From Gemmatimonadaceae bacterium (GTDB lineage: Bacteria; Gemmatimonadota; Gemmatimonadetes; Gemmatimonadales; Gemmatimonadaceae): a DNA stretch of 64,000 nucleotides. The stretch is from NCBI GenBank assembly GCA_011525845.1, contig WYBP01000008.1:310001-374000 (forward strand), in the 5' to 3' direction. Shown here piece after piece: positions 52,096 to 60,072 of this stretch. The notes below the pieces were generated by a model. That model searched no databases. It was not told the DNA's origin and saw nothing but the letters and a program-made list of their open reading frames with translations. How positions within the stretch are numbered: position 1 is the stretch's first letter; the number at the start of each line of letters is the position of its first letter. A program made the position numbers and the translations under genes.

Positions 52096-52769
52096 TGCTG
52101 CGCACACTCGTGCCCCAGCGGATGGCGCGCTACACGCGGCCGCTCGCCTGCCTCCGTCTCCTGGTCGCGATCGCCACTCCGACCTCCGCGGCCGCGCAGC
52201 TCGCGCCGGACTCCCCGCGGCTGATCTCGCCCCACGGCTCCTCCGGGCTCGGCGTGCACTGGGTGCGGTCGGACGCGCTCCCGGGGTCGGAGGGTGCCCT
52301 GCTGGCCACCTGGGCCCCCGCGCCGCTCCCCGACGGACTCCGGTTCCGGACCGCGATGGGGAGGGGCGCCGCGGGGAGCTCCGCGGTGCTCGGCGGCGTC
52401 GACCTCCAGGTGCCGCTCCGGCGCGGGGGGAGCCTCCGTTCGCTGGCGATCGACTGGCAGAGCGGTGCGGGGATCAGCTTCGGCGACTACACGATCCTCA
52501 CGATCCCCGTCGGCCTCACCGGCGGAGTCTCCTGGACGTCGGGGTCGGTCTGGCTGGCGCCCTGGGCGTCGGCGGGATTCGCGGCGGACATGCGCCTGGG
52601 CGGCGCCGCGCCGGCCGAGGAGTTCGTCGTCACGCCGGCGTTCGAGGTGGGGGCGGACCTCGCGCTGGATGTCGAGCGACGCTTCGTCTTCCGCACGGCG
52701 GTGGCGCTGGGGGAGCGGCAGGCGGTCTCGCTCGGCCTGGCCTACGGACTGGGGCGCCTCGCGCGCTGA
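52095..52769 (+). CDS. Secreted barrel-like protein paired with the lipoprotein
   Basis: This 224-residue protein has a long N-terminus with a hydrophobic segment (LACLRLLVAIATPTSAAAQ) typical of a signal peptide. The mature part has about eight amphipathic strands (GLRFRTAMGRGA, VLGGVDLQVPLRRGG, LRSLAIDWQSGAGISFGDY, GVSWTSGSVWLAPWASAGF) consistent with a small outer-membrane barrel. The ATG overlaps the lipoprotein stop. No family recognised. Confidence 0.65.
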   Translation: MLRTLVPQRMARYTRPLACLRLLVAIATPTSAAAQLAPDSPRLISPHGSSGLGVHWVRSDALPGSEGALLATWAPAPLPDGLRFRTAMGRGAAGSSAVLGGVDLQVPLRRGGSLRSLAIDWQSGAGISFGDYTILTIPVGLTGGVSWTSGSVWLAPWASAGFAADMRLGGAAPAEEFVVTPAFEVGADLALDVERRFVFRTAVALGERQAVSLGLAYGLGRLAR

Positions 52770-52815
52770 GCCGGCCCTGCTGGACATCGCCCGGGTCGCG
52801 GCGCTGATTCCCCGG

Positions 52816-53976
52816 ATGCCGACCACCCGCCGCCCGTCCCGATCGCTCCTTCCGCACGCCCTCGCGGCGTTCCTCCTCCTCGTGCCGGCCGGCCGCGTGG
52901 CCGCGCAGGTGGCCGCGCCCGGCACCGGCCCCGCTCGCCCCAAGGTGCTGATCGTGGCCACGGGAGGCACCATCGCCGGCGTGCAGGATGCGCCCGGGAC
53001 CCTCGGTGGCTATCGGGCCGGAACGCTGACGGCGGCGGAGGTGGTCGCGTCCGTACCGGAGCTCGCGCGCCACGCCCAGGTGGAGGCGGAGCAGTTCTCG
53101 AACGTGGCCAGCCCGCTCATCACGCCGGCGCAGTGGGTGGCCCTCTCGCGCCGGATCAACACGGTGCTCGCCGAGCGCGCGGACATCGCCGGCATCGTCG
53201 TCACGCACGGGACGGACCGGTTGGAGGAGACGGCGTTCTTCCTCTACCTCACGGTGCGTTCCGACAAGCCGGTGGTGGTCGTGGGGGCGCAGCGTCCGGC
53301 CACGGGGATCAGCCCGGACGGGCCGATCAACCTGCTGGCCGCGGTCCGGACGGCGGTCGCACCGCAGGCGGTGGGGAAGGGCGTGCTCGTGGTGATGGAC
53401 GACCGGATCATCTCGGCTCGCGAGGTGCGCAAGCACTACCAGCGCACGGGGGGGTTCACCGGCGGCGAGATGGGGATGCTCGGCGTGGTCGCGTCGGGTG
53501 GGCCGGAGTTCCTCTTCGCGCCGGCGCGCCGGCACGGGCCGGCGAGCGAGTTCGACCTCCGCGGCGTCGACTCATTGCCGCGCGTGGAGCTGACCTTCTC
53601 GTACCCGGGGGGCACCGGGCCGCGCTTCGAGGGGACGCCGGACGGCGTGGTGGTCGCCACCACGGGATTCACGCGCGCCGAGTCGGTGGAGTACCGCAAG
53701 CTGCGGGTGGCGGGGGTCGTGGTGGTGAGCGCCTTCCCGTCGGGGGACAACGTGAACTCCCCGCCTCCTCCGGACGCCGGCCGCGGGGCCGCCGCACGCG
53801 CGGACTCGGGCGCAGCGCCCGACAGCGCGGCCCGGTCCACCCCGCCGGAGCCGCCCGCACCCCCGATGGTCGTGGCACAGCACCTCACGCCCCAGAAGGC
53901 GCGGATCCTGCTCATGCTGGCACTCACCCGGACGCGCGACCCGCGCGAGGTCCAGCGCTACTTCGTGGAGTACTGA
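52816..53976 (+). CDS. Periplasmic type II L-asparaginase (asparaginase/glutaminase family)
   Basis: This 386-residue secreted enzyme hydrolyses L-asparagine and perhaps glutamine. It has a signal peptide (RSLLPHALAAFLLLVPAGRV), nucleophile region VATGGTIAG (T52), second Thr-Asp pair THGTDRLEETAFF (T133-D134) and GAQRPATGISPDGPINLL. The conserved C-terminal QKARILLMLALT is present. Residues 314-352 are a proline/alanine-rich insert absent from most family members. It is preceded by no clear promoter; spacing of 46 bases from the barrel-like gene allows co-transcription. Confidence 0.88.
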   Translation: MPTTRRPSRSLLPHALAAFLLLVPAGRVAAQVAAPGTGPARPKVLIVATGGTIAGVQDAPGTLGGYRAGTLTAAEVVASVPELARHAQVEAEQFSNVASPLITPAQWVALSRRINTVLAERADIAGIVVTHGTDRLEETAFFLYLTVRSDKPVVVVGAQRPATGISPDGPINLLAAVRTAVAPQAVGKGVLVVMDDRIISAREVRKHYQRTGGFTGGEMGMLGVVASGGPEFLFAPARRHGPASEFDLRGVDSLPRVELTFSYPGGTGPRFEGTPDGVVVATTGFTRAESVEYRKLRVAGVVVVSAFPSGDNVNSPPPPDAGRGAAARADSGAAPDSAARSTPPEPPAPPMVVAQHLTPQKARILLMLALTRTRDPREVQRYFVEY

Positions 53977-54011
53977 GCGGGCGTCAGGTCGCGCGGTCCG
54001 GCCTGTGGTCG

Positions 54012-54017
54012 TAGAAT
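54012..54017 (+). promoter_or_regulatory. -10-like hexamer TAGAAT before the histidine kinase
   Basis: TAGAAT (5 of 6 to consensus) ends 5 bases before the ATG at 54023. Transcription from it would start at the ATG itself. No recognisable -35 is present at the usual distance. The ribosome site is weak (GGGA next to the ATG), consistent with a leaderless message. Confidence 0.4.
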
Positions 54018-54022
54018 CGGGA

Positions 54023-56056
54023 ATGTCCGAGGCCACGGCGTCCGCGCGAGTCCGGGCGAGCGAACCCGCCCGTGAGCGGCGACTCCTTCCCGGCCGCGCG
54101 TGGCAGGTCGCCGTCCTGTTCGGGCTGCTCGCGCTCGCCGTCTCCGCCATCGCCGACCTCTGGCAGTCCCCCAGGCGCGAGGCGGCGGCGCGCGCCGACG
54201 TGCGGGAGCGTCTCGTGCCGTATGGCGCCTCCCTGCGCGCCGCCGTCGTGCGCCGGCTCGGGCTGCTCACCGGGTTCCGCTCCTTCGCGGAGTCGCGACG
54301 CACCCGCGCCGACCTCGACGAGGAGTTCACGGCCTTCGCCCTCGGCACGCTCGCCGGCGCGGAGGGGGTGCGCGTGATGCAACTGGTCGAGGACGACCGG
54401 ATCGTCGCGATCGTGCCGCTCGAACTGCGCGCGACGATGCTGGGATTCGACCTGGGGGCGACCGATCCCGGCAACGCGAGCCAACTGCGCACCGGGCGAC
54501 CGGTCGTCACCGGGCCCATCGAGCTCCGTGAAGGCGGACTCGGCCTCCTGCTCAGGCAGCAACTGCCCGCGCGTCCCGGCTTCCCGGACGTCGTCACGAT
54601 CATCCTCGACGTGCCGACGCTCGTGCGCGAGGCCCGCATCCCCGACGGGCGCTCGGGACTCCGGATGGAGCTGCTCCGGAACGGGACGACCTGGTTCGGC
54701 GGGGACCCGCGCGGCACGACCGTGCGGCCCGAGACCCTCTCGCTCTTCATCGAGAACAACCGCTGGCAGCTGCTCGCCTCGCCCGTCGTGGGGTGGGCGG
54801 CGCTGGCGCGCGGGCGCGCGGCGCAGTTCCGGCTCGCCGCGGCGTTCGTCGTGGCGCTGGCCACGATGGTCGGCTTCCTCGTGGGACAGCGGGAGGAGCG
54901 GCTCGAGCGCGAACTGGAGGCGTCGGGCACGCGCCTCGATCTCGTGCTGCGCGCGGGGCGGATGGCGATCTGGGAGTGGGACCTGCGGTCCAACCGCGTG
55001 CACTGCAGCGCGTCGATCGTGGGCCTGCTCGGCTTCGACCCGTCCACCACGCCGCATCCCGACCGGGCGTTCTTCTCGGCGGTGCACCCCGACGACCGGG
55101 AGATGGTCACGCGCACGCTCGAGGCGACCCGGGCGGGCCAGCGGGTGAGCAACGTCCTCGAGTGTCGCGTGGTGCATCCGGACGGCACGACGCGCTGGAT
55201 CCTGGCCATCAGTGAGGCGCAACGGGACGAGACGGGGACTCCGGTATCGATCGCGGGCGTCCTCTCGGACGCCACCGAGCGACGGGAACTCGAGGAGCAG
55301 CTGCGGCACTCGCAGCGACTCGAGTCCATCGGGAAGCTCGCGGGGGGCATCTCGCACGACTTCAACAACCTGCTGACCGCGATGATCGGCTTCACGGAGC
55401 TCGCCGTGGACCAGGCCGGACGACTCGGCGATGACCCGCGCGCCGCGAGCATCCGGGCGGACCTGGGGCAGGTGCTGAGCACGGCGAACCGCGCGGCTAC
55501 GCTCACGGGCCAGCTGCTGGCCTTCAGCCGACGCGGGGTGACCCGTCCCGAGCCGCTCGACGTCGGGGCGGTCGTGCGGGACCTCGAGCCGATGCTGCGC
55601 CGGCTCATCAGCGCCGAGATCACGCTGACCGTGACGGCGGACGCTGGGCTGCCGCGCATCATGATGGACAGCGGCCAGCTCACGCAGGTGATCCTGAACC
55701 TGGTGGTCAATGGGCGCGACGCGATGCCGGCCGGCGGCGAGCTCGTCATCCGGACCTCGCTCGTGGCCGCCGAGGACCAGGAACGGCCCGTTGGGGCGCC
55801 GGACGGTGAGCTGGTCTGCCTGATGGTGTCCGACACCGGGGTCGGGATGTCGGAGGAGGTGCGGGCCCGCGTCTTCGAGCCCTACTTCACCACGAAGGAG
55901 ATGGGGCGCGGGACGGGGCTGGGCTTGGCGGTCGTCTATGGCGCCGTGCACCATGCGCGCGGCGCGGTCACCGTGAGCAGCGAGGAGGGGAAGGGGAGCG
56001 TCTTCCGCGTCTATCTCTCCCCGCACGAGCCCCGGGACCGGCCCTCCCCCGCTTGA
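54023..56056 (+). CDS. Membrane sensor histidine kinase with extracytoplasmic sensor and PAS domain
   Basis: This 677-residue kinase has TM1 (27-45), an extracytoplasmic CHASE-like domain (about 55-265), TM2 (270-288), a PAS domain (about 300-425; LVLRAGRMAIWEWDL, HPDGTTRWILAISEAQRDET), HisKA with phospho-acceptor H445 (LAGGISHDFNNLL) and a HATPase domain (ILNLVVNGRDAMP, VSDTGVGM, GTGLGLAVVYGAV). There is no receiver domain and no response regulator gene next to it. The start is the ATG at 54023; an upstream GTG at 54005 is less likely. It ends convergently with the minus-strand genes. Confidence 0.88.
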   Translation: MSEATASARVRASEPARERRLLPGRAWQVAVLFGLLALAVSAIADLWQSPRREAAARADVRERLVPYGASLRAAVVRRLGLLTGFRSFAESRRTRADLDEEFTAFALGTLAGAEGVRVMQLVEDDRIVAIVPLELRATMLGFDLGATDPGNASQLRTGRPVVTGPIELREGGLGLLLRQQLPARPGFPDVVTIILDVPTLVREARIPDGRSGLRMELLRNGTTWFGGDPRGTTVRPETLSLFIENNRWQLLASPVVGWAALARGRAAQFRLAAAFVVALATMVGFLVGQREERLERELEASGTRLDLVLRAGRMAIWEWDLRSNRVHCSASIVGLLGFDPSTTPHPDRAFFSAVHPDDREMVTRTLEATRAGQRVSNVLECRVVHPDGTTRWILAISEAQRDETGTPVSIAGVLSDATERRELEEQLRHSQRLESIGKLAGGISHDFNNLLTAMIGFTELAVDQAGRLGDDPRAASIRADLGQVLSTANRAATLTGQLLAFSRRGVTRPEPLDVGAVVRDLEPMLRRLISAEITLTVTADAGLPRIMMDSGQLTQVILNLVVNGRDAMPAGGELVIRTSLVAAEDQERPVGAPDGELVCLMVSDTGVGMSEEVRARVFEPYFTTKEMGRGTGLGLAVVYGAVHHARGAVTVSSEEGKGSVFRVYLSPHEPRDRPSPA

Positions 56057-56090
56057 GCCGGCGACGGCGGCTCGGAGCTCCAGCCTGGGG

Positions 56091-56708
56091 TCAGGGCGCC
56101 GCGGTCGGGGTCCAGACGAGGCCTGCGGGACGCGTGAAGAAGAGGCGGGGGCGCGTCCCCTCGAGCAGCGAGACCTCGAGTTCGATCGGGCCGCCGTTCT
56201 CGGTGTACGTCACGACCACGCGGATGCTGTCCGCCCGCTGCTCGGTGGTGATCTTCTCGATGGGGTAGACCGTGGCCGCCTGGTTCGCGCCGGCGGTGAT
56301 CAGCACCGCGGTGGAGGTGAAGGCGATCTTCCGGTCGGCGTAGCTCTGGTGGTCCGTGCTCCACTCCCGGATGAGTCCCGGCGGGACGACCGCCGGAGCG
56401 CTCGGCCAGAAGTAGAACACGGCCGCGGCGGCGATCGCCACCGCCGCCAGGATCGGGAGCACGGGGATCTTCCCCAGCGGGATCGAGGGGGAGGGTGCCG
56501 CGTCGGGGACCGCCTGGACCGCCGCCGTGGGGCGCTTGGGCGGGAGCCGCATCAGCTCGCCGATGTGCTCCAGCGTCTGCCGCAGCTCCGGCGACTCCTC
56601 CACGCCACGTACGCGATGGGTGGCGGTCACCCGCCCGGTGCTGGTGGTCGAGCGGCGGGCGCCGGAGGTGGAGGCGCGGCCGCCGGGGCGTTCGTCGAAG
56701 TCGCTCAT
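56091..56708 (-). CDS. Single-pass membrane protein of the pseudopilin operon, unknown function
   Basis: This 205-residue protein has a polar, Ser/Thr-rich cytoplasmic part (1-75), one membrane helix (IPVLPILAAVAIAAAAVFYF, about 80-99) and an extracytoplasmic C-terminal region with beta pattern (KIAFTSTAVLITAGANQAAT, DSIRVVVTYTENGGPIELEV). It overlaps the upstream pseudopilin by one base (TGATG), so it should work with it. No family recognised. An assembly or inner-membrane platform role is only a guess. Confidence 0.6.
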   Translation of the reverse strand: MSDFDERPGGRASTSGARRSTTSTGRVTATHRVRGVEESPELRQTLEHIGELMRLPPKRPTAAVQAVPDAAPSPSIPLGKIPVLPILAAVAIAAAAVFYFWPSAPAVVPPGLIREWSTDHQSYADRKIAFTSTAVLITAGANQAATVYPIEKITTEQRADSIRVVVTYTENGGPIELEVSLLEGTRPRLFFTRPAGLVWTPTAAP

Positions 56709-57163
56709 CAGTATCTCGAGGCCAGGCTCATGAAGCCGCCGTCGCCGCCGACCACCACGTCGTCCTGGCTGTCGGCCGCGGTGAGCGAGAGGGAGGAGAG
56801 GCCATCACGGCCGGCGCTGTAGAGGTCGAACCGGGAGTTGATCGCGACGCCGAAGCGGTCGAGGCGCGCGCCGGCGGGCTGCGCGGGTGGGACGGGAGCG
56901 GGGAGACGGACGTACACGTACGCGCGTCCCCAGGGGTCGCGCAGCGTGCCGCGGCCGATGTCCGCGAGCGAGGCGGGCAGGGAGTCGCGCACCGCGAGCT
57001 CCTGGCTGACGGACCGCAGGTCGCCGATGGCGCGCGCGACGCGTGCCTTGTCGATCAGTTCGGTGAGCTTGGGTGTCGCGACACCGGCCAGCAGGCCGAT
57101 GATCACGACCACGGACATCAGCTCGATGAGCGTGAAGGCACGACGGTCGGGGGCGCGGTCCAT
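56708..57163 (-). CDS. GspG-like type II/IV pseudopilin 1
   Basis: This protein of about 151 residues has a prepilin leader (MDRAPDRRA) and mature FTLIELMSVVVIIGLLAGVA, where FTLIE is the prepilin-peptidase site with Ala at -1 and Glu at +5. The C-terminal part has the GspG-like DPWGRAYVYVR and ends DSQDDVVVGGDGGFMSLAS. It is paralogous to the gene at 59343. ATG 57163 was chosen; an upstream ATG at 57190 would give an 18-residue leader. A 191-base gap without a gene, with short GC hairpins, lies between it and the HD-GYP gene. Confidence 0.85.
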   Translation of the reverse strand: MDRAPDRRAFTLIELMSVVVIIGLLAGVATPKLTELIDKARVARAIGDLRSVSQELAVRDSLPASLADIGRGTLRDPWGRAYVYVRLPAPVPPAQPAGARLDRFGVAINSRFDLYSAGRDGLSSLSLTAADSQDDVVVGGDGGFMSLASRY

Positions 57164-57354
57164 GCGGGAGGAGTACCCTTCGGTGGGCATCGTTCGCGGG
57201 GCTGGGCAGGTCGGGTGCGAAGAGGAGCCGGTGGGACCCTCTCGACTCAGCGGGCACCGGCACCGGGGTCCGGAGGGCGACCCCGTCCAAGGACGATCCA
57301 TCCGTCCCGTTCGCCACGCGCCCCTCAGCTCGGGTGCCCAGGCAGGCCGGAACC

Positions 57355-59343
57355 TCATGCTGTCGTCCCGACTCGGGGGCCCGCCGCCGAGCTCAGGAAC
57401 GCGGCGCTCTCGGTCCGAAGGTCTGCGGCCACGTCGAGAGGAGGGTGGGACAGGTCGAGACGGACGAACGCCTCCACGACCCGCGGATCGAACTGACTCC
57501 CCGACTCCGCCACGATCGCGGCCCGGGCCTCGTGCGCGGAGAGCCCGGACCGGTAGGGGCGATTGCTCGTGAGGGCGTCGAAGACGTCGGCCACGGCCAG
57601 GATGGCCGCGAGCCACGGGATCGCCTCGCCCGCGAGCCCGTCGGGATAGCCGGCACCATCGAAACGCTCATGGTGCGACCGGACGATCGGGAGCACGTCG
57701 CTGAAGCCCGATATGGGGCTCAGGATCTGCTCCCCGACGACCGGATGGCGCTCGATGAGGGCGCGCTCCCGCGGCGTGAGACCCTCGGTCTTGTCCAGGA
57801 TCGAAGGCGGCACGCCGACCTTCCCGATGTCGTGCAGGAGGCCTCCGCGGTAGAGCCGGCCGAGGTCGGCCCGGGAGAGCCCGAGGACCCGTCCGATGGC
57901 GAGGGCGCGATGCGTCACGCGTTCGCTGTGGCCCGCGGTCCAGGGCGAGTTCGCATCGATCGCCCGGGCGAACGCTCGCAACGTGCCCGCGGAGAGCGCT
58001 TCGAGGCGCTCGAGCAACCGGACGCTGCCAAGCGCCGTCGCCGTGCGCTCCGCGATGCGCCGGGCGGCGACGAGGGCGGGGGCATCGTCGCCGACCGGCT
58101 CGGGACCGCGCGAGACGAGGCGCACGACACCCACGCTCTCGTCTCCGTGGCGCAACGGAAGCTCGATCCATGAGTCCCGCCGGCGAATCCCGTTGACCGC
58201 CTCGAGCGGAGCGTCGAGGATCTCTGTCGCCGTGCTGAGCGCGGGTTCCCCGGGACGACCGTCCACGGAGAGCATCCGGTCCGCGCGCTGCGGCGAGACG
58301 TGTCCGACGCTCGCGAACGCCCAATCCCTCGTCTCGAGCAGCGCCTGGACCGCCCTGCCGGCGATCGCGCTCTGGTCCCGATCCCTGAGCGCCACGTCGT
58401 CGATCGCGTCGAGCGCGCGGAGCATTCTCAGCTGCTCGGAGAGCGCCCCAGTCATCTCGTTGAAGGACGTGCCGAGCTCGCGGAACTCGTCCCCCGACCT
58501 GATGTCGACGGCGGTGGACAGATCGCCCTGGCGGACCCGGCGGGTCGCGTCGCGCAGCGCGCGGAGGGGGTCCGTGCTGATGCGGATCTGGCGGTGGGCG
58601 AAGAGGAAGGCCATCACGACGGCCAGCGCGAGGAGGACCGCGAGCGTGGTGGTGATGTAGCGGTCCGCCGCGACGAGCTCCTGGCTCCGGTTCTCGACCA
58701 CCAGGCGCCACGAGGGGACGCCCAGGCTCTGCGTCAGGAAGACGTCCCGATGCGCGAGGAGTACGCCGTTCTCCGGTTCGGGCTCGTCGGCCCCGGGGGC
58801 CTCGACCGCCGCGCGCCGCAGTCGTGCGACGTCGACCGGTGTGACCTCGGGAGCGCAATGGACGCGGGACCATCCCGTCATCTCGAACACGCAGAACACG
58901 GAGCCGTCGGCGCTGAGCGTCTCCTCCACGGCGTTCCAGAAGGGAGCGGCGGTCAGCTCCTCGACGATCCGTGCCTCTCCCCCTGCGCGCCAGGTGAGCT
59001 CGAGCGCGGCGTCGAGGACATCGGATCGGTCCGCGGCCAGCGAGAGCGAGACGGTCCCGGGTGGCTGCCCCGGCGCCGCGGCGTTCACCGAAAGCCTCCC
59101 CGCGAGCGCTCCCGCCGTCCGGCGGAGGTTGTCGGCGCGGACCGTCAGGCCACCCAGCACCAGCAGCGCGCCGGCCTTGGCGCTACGGGCCACGCGCTCC
59201 TGCCGTTGCTCCGCCAGGGTGTTCCGGATGAACAGCACGCCCGCGACCGAGACCAGCACCGCCGGCAGGAGGCTGGCGGCGAGGAAGTGCGCGAGCATGC
59301 GCCGACCGACGCGCGTCTCGAGGAATCCCAGGCGCAATGGCAT
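57355..59343 (-). CDS. Membrane HD-GYP cyclic-di-GMP phosphodiesterase
   Basis: This 662-residue protein has TM1 (17-38), a periplasmic sensor region (40-228), TM2 (231-248), HAMP (about 250-303), a GAF-like domain (about 305-445) and an HD-GYP domain (about 450-640). The HD pair is H504-D505 (GLLHDIGKVGVP), with H533 (RHPVVGE), H557-H558, the GYP loop (HHERFDGAGYPDGL) and D586 (AVADVFDAL). It hydrolyses c-di-GMP to pGpG or GMP. The ATG overlaps the upstream pseudopilin stop (TGATG), tying second-messenger turnover to that system. Confidence 0.92.
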   Translation of the reverse strand: MPLRLGFLETRVGRRMLAHFLAASLLPAVLVSVAGVLFIRNTLAEQRQERVARSAKAGALLVLGGLTVRADNLRRTAGALAGRLSVNAAAPGQPPGTVSLSLAADRSDVLDAALELTWRAGGEARIVEELTAAPFWNAVEETLSADGSVFCVFEMTGWSRVHCAPEVTPVDVARLRRAAVEAPGADEPEPENGVLLAHRDVFLTQSLGVPSWRLVVENRSQELVAADRYITTTLAVLLALAVVMAFLFAHRQIRISTDPLRALRDATRRVRQGDLSTAVDIRSGDEFRELGTSFNEMTGALSEQLRMLRALDAIDDVALRDRDQSAIAGRAVQALLETRDWAFASVGHVSPQRADRMLSVDGRPGEPALSTATEILDAPLEAVNGIRRRDSWIELPLRHGDESVGVVRLVSRGPEPVGDDAPALVAARRIAERTATALGSVRLLERLEALSAGTLRAFARAIDANSPWTAGHSERVTHRALAIGRVLGLSRADLGRLYRGGLLHDIGKVGVPPSILDKTEGLTPRERALIERHPVVGEQILSPISGFSDVLPIVRSHHERFDGAGYPDGLAGEAIPWLAAILAVADVFDALTSNRPYRSGLSAHEARAAIVAESGSQFDPRVVEAFVRLDLSHPPLDVAADLRTESAAFLSSAAGPRVGTTA

Positions 59344-59834
59344 CAGTACTTGGACGCGAGCCCGTAGAACCCGCCGTCGTTCGCCACGACGACGTCGTCG
59401 CGGCTCGGAGCCGCGGTGAAGGGGAGGTTGCTCTGTCCGTTCGCACCCAGACTGTACAGGTCGAAGCGCGAGTTCACCGGCACCAGGAAGCGGTCCTTCC
59501 GCGTGCCGGCGGGGGGAGCGTTTCCGACCGGTGGAGGGAACCTGTAGTAGACGTAGGGTCGTCCCCAGGGGTCGAGCTTTCCCGCGAACCCGACCTGCGC
59601 CAGCGAGGCCGGGAGGGAGTCCAGCACGAGCAGCGCTTGTGTCATCACGCGCAGGTCGCCGATGGCGCGTGCGACCCGCGCCCGATCCGTGAGCCCGCGA
59701 AGCTGGGGGACGGCGAGACCGGCGAGCAGCCCGATGATCACGAGGACCGAGAGCAGCTCGATCAGCGTGAAGGCGCGGCGCAGCGAGAGCTCCCTCGTGC
59801 GGGCACGGGGACGGGCGGGCAAGCGTGATTCCAA
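59343..59834 (-). CDS. GspG-like type II/IV pseudopilin 2
   Basis: This 163-residue prepilin has leader MESRLPARPRARTRELSLRR then A|FTLIELLSVLVIIGLLAGLA. The C-terminal part has LDPWGRPYVYYRFPPP and ends SRDDVVVANDGGFYGLAS. It matches pseudopilin 1 through most of its length (RARVARAIGDLR, LDSLPASLA). The start is TTG at 59834, supported by GAGGT six bases upstream on this strand. It is the first gene of the minus-strand operon; its stop overlaps the HD-GYP start. Confidence 0.85.
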   Translation of the reverse strand: MESRLPARPRARTRELSLRRAFTLIELLSVLVIIGLLAGLAVPQLRGLTDRARVARAIGDLRVMTQALLVLDSLPASLAQVGFAGKLDPWGRPYVYYRFPPPVGNAPPAGTRKDRFLVPVNSRFDLYSLGANGQSNLPFTAAPSRDDVVVANDGGFYGLASKY

Positions 59835-59880
59835 GCGAGACCTCAGTCGTACCTGCAGTCTCGGCGCACGGAACGCCCGG

Positions 59881-59908
59881 TGTGAACGCTCGTTGGAGCG
59901 TACTCACA
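59881..59908. promoter_or_regulatory. 28-bp interrupted palindrome in the divergent intergenic region
   Basis: TGTGA (59881) and TCACA (59904-59908) flank an inner perfect repeat ACGCTC (59886-59891) GTTG GAGCGT (59896-59901). The two layers are joined with a 2-base bulge on the right side. It lies 47 bases before the pseudopilin 2 start and about 165 before asnS. It could be an operator or a leader hairpin of the pseudopilin message. The outer TGTGA/TCACA spacing (18) is too wide for a CRP site. Confidence 0.45.
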
Positions 59909-60008
59909 GGGGGTGGGACGACACGTAGCTGACGACCCCCGGGCCTATCCCGAAACACATGGGCCAGGTCCGGCGTCCGCGTGTCCCGCCGCAGCACGCC
60001 CGCGCTGA

Positions 60009-60038
60009 TAGATTTCGGCGCGACCTCCCCGAGGAGGT
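60009..60038 (+). promoter_or_regulatory. Possible asnS -10 (TAGATT) and strong Shine-Dalgarno site
   Basis: TAGATT (60009-60014) resembles a -10 element but no -35 is seen. GAGGAGGT (60031-60038) is a near-perfect anti-16S match. It is 11 bases before TTG 60049 and 34 bases before ATG 60073, so it may mark the TTG as the true asnS start. Confidence 0.35.
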
Positions 60039-60072
60039 CTTCGATTCCTTGGCGCAGCCCAACCAGACCCCA

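Noticed and set aside
54005-54022. GTG start at 54005 for the histidine kinase.
   Set aside because: It would include the TAGAAT -10-like element in the coding region and has no better ribosome site; ATG 54023 is preferred.
59881-59908. CRP/FNR-type site from TGTGA...TCACA.
   Set aside because: The half-site spacing is 18 bases instead of 6, so it is described only as a nested palindrome.
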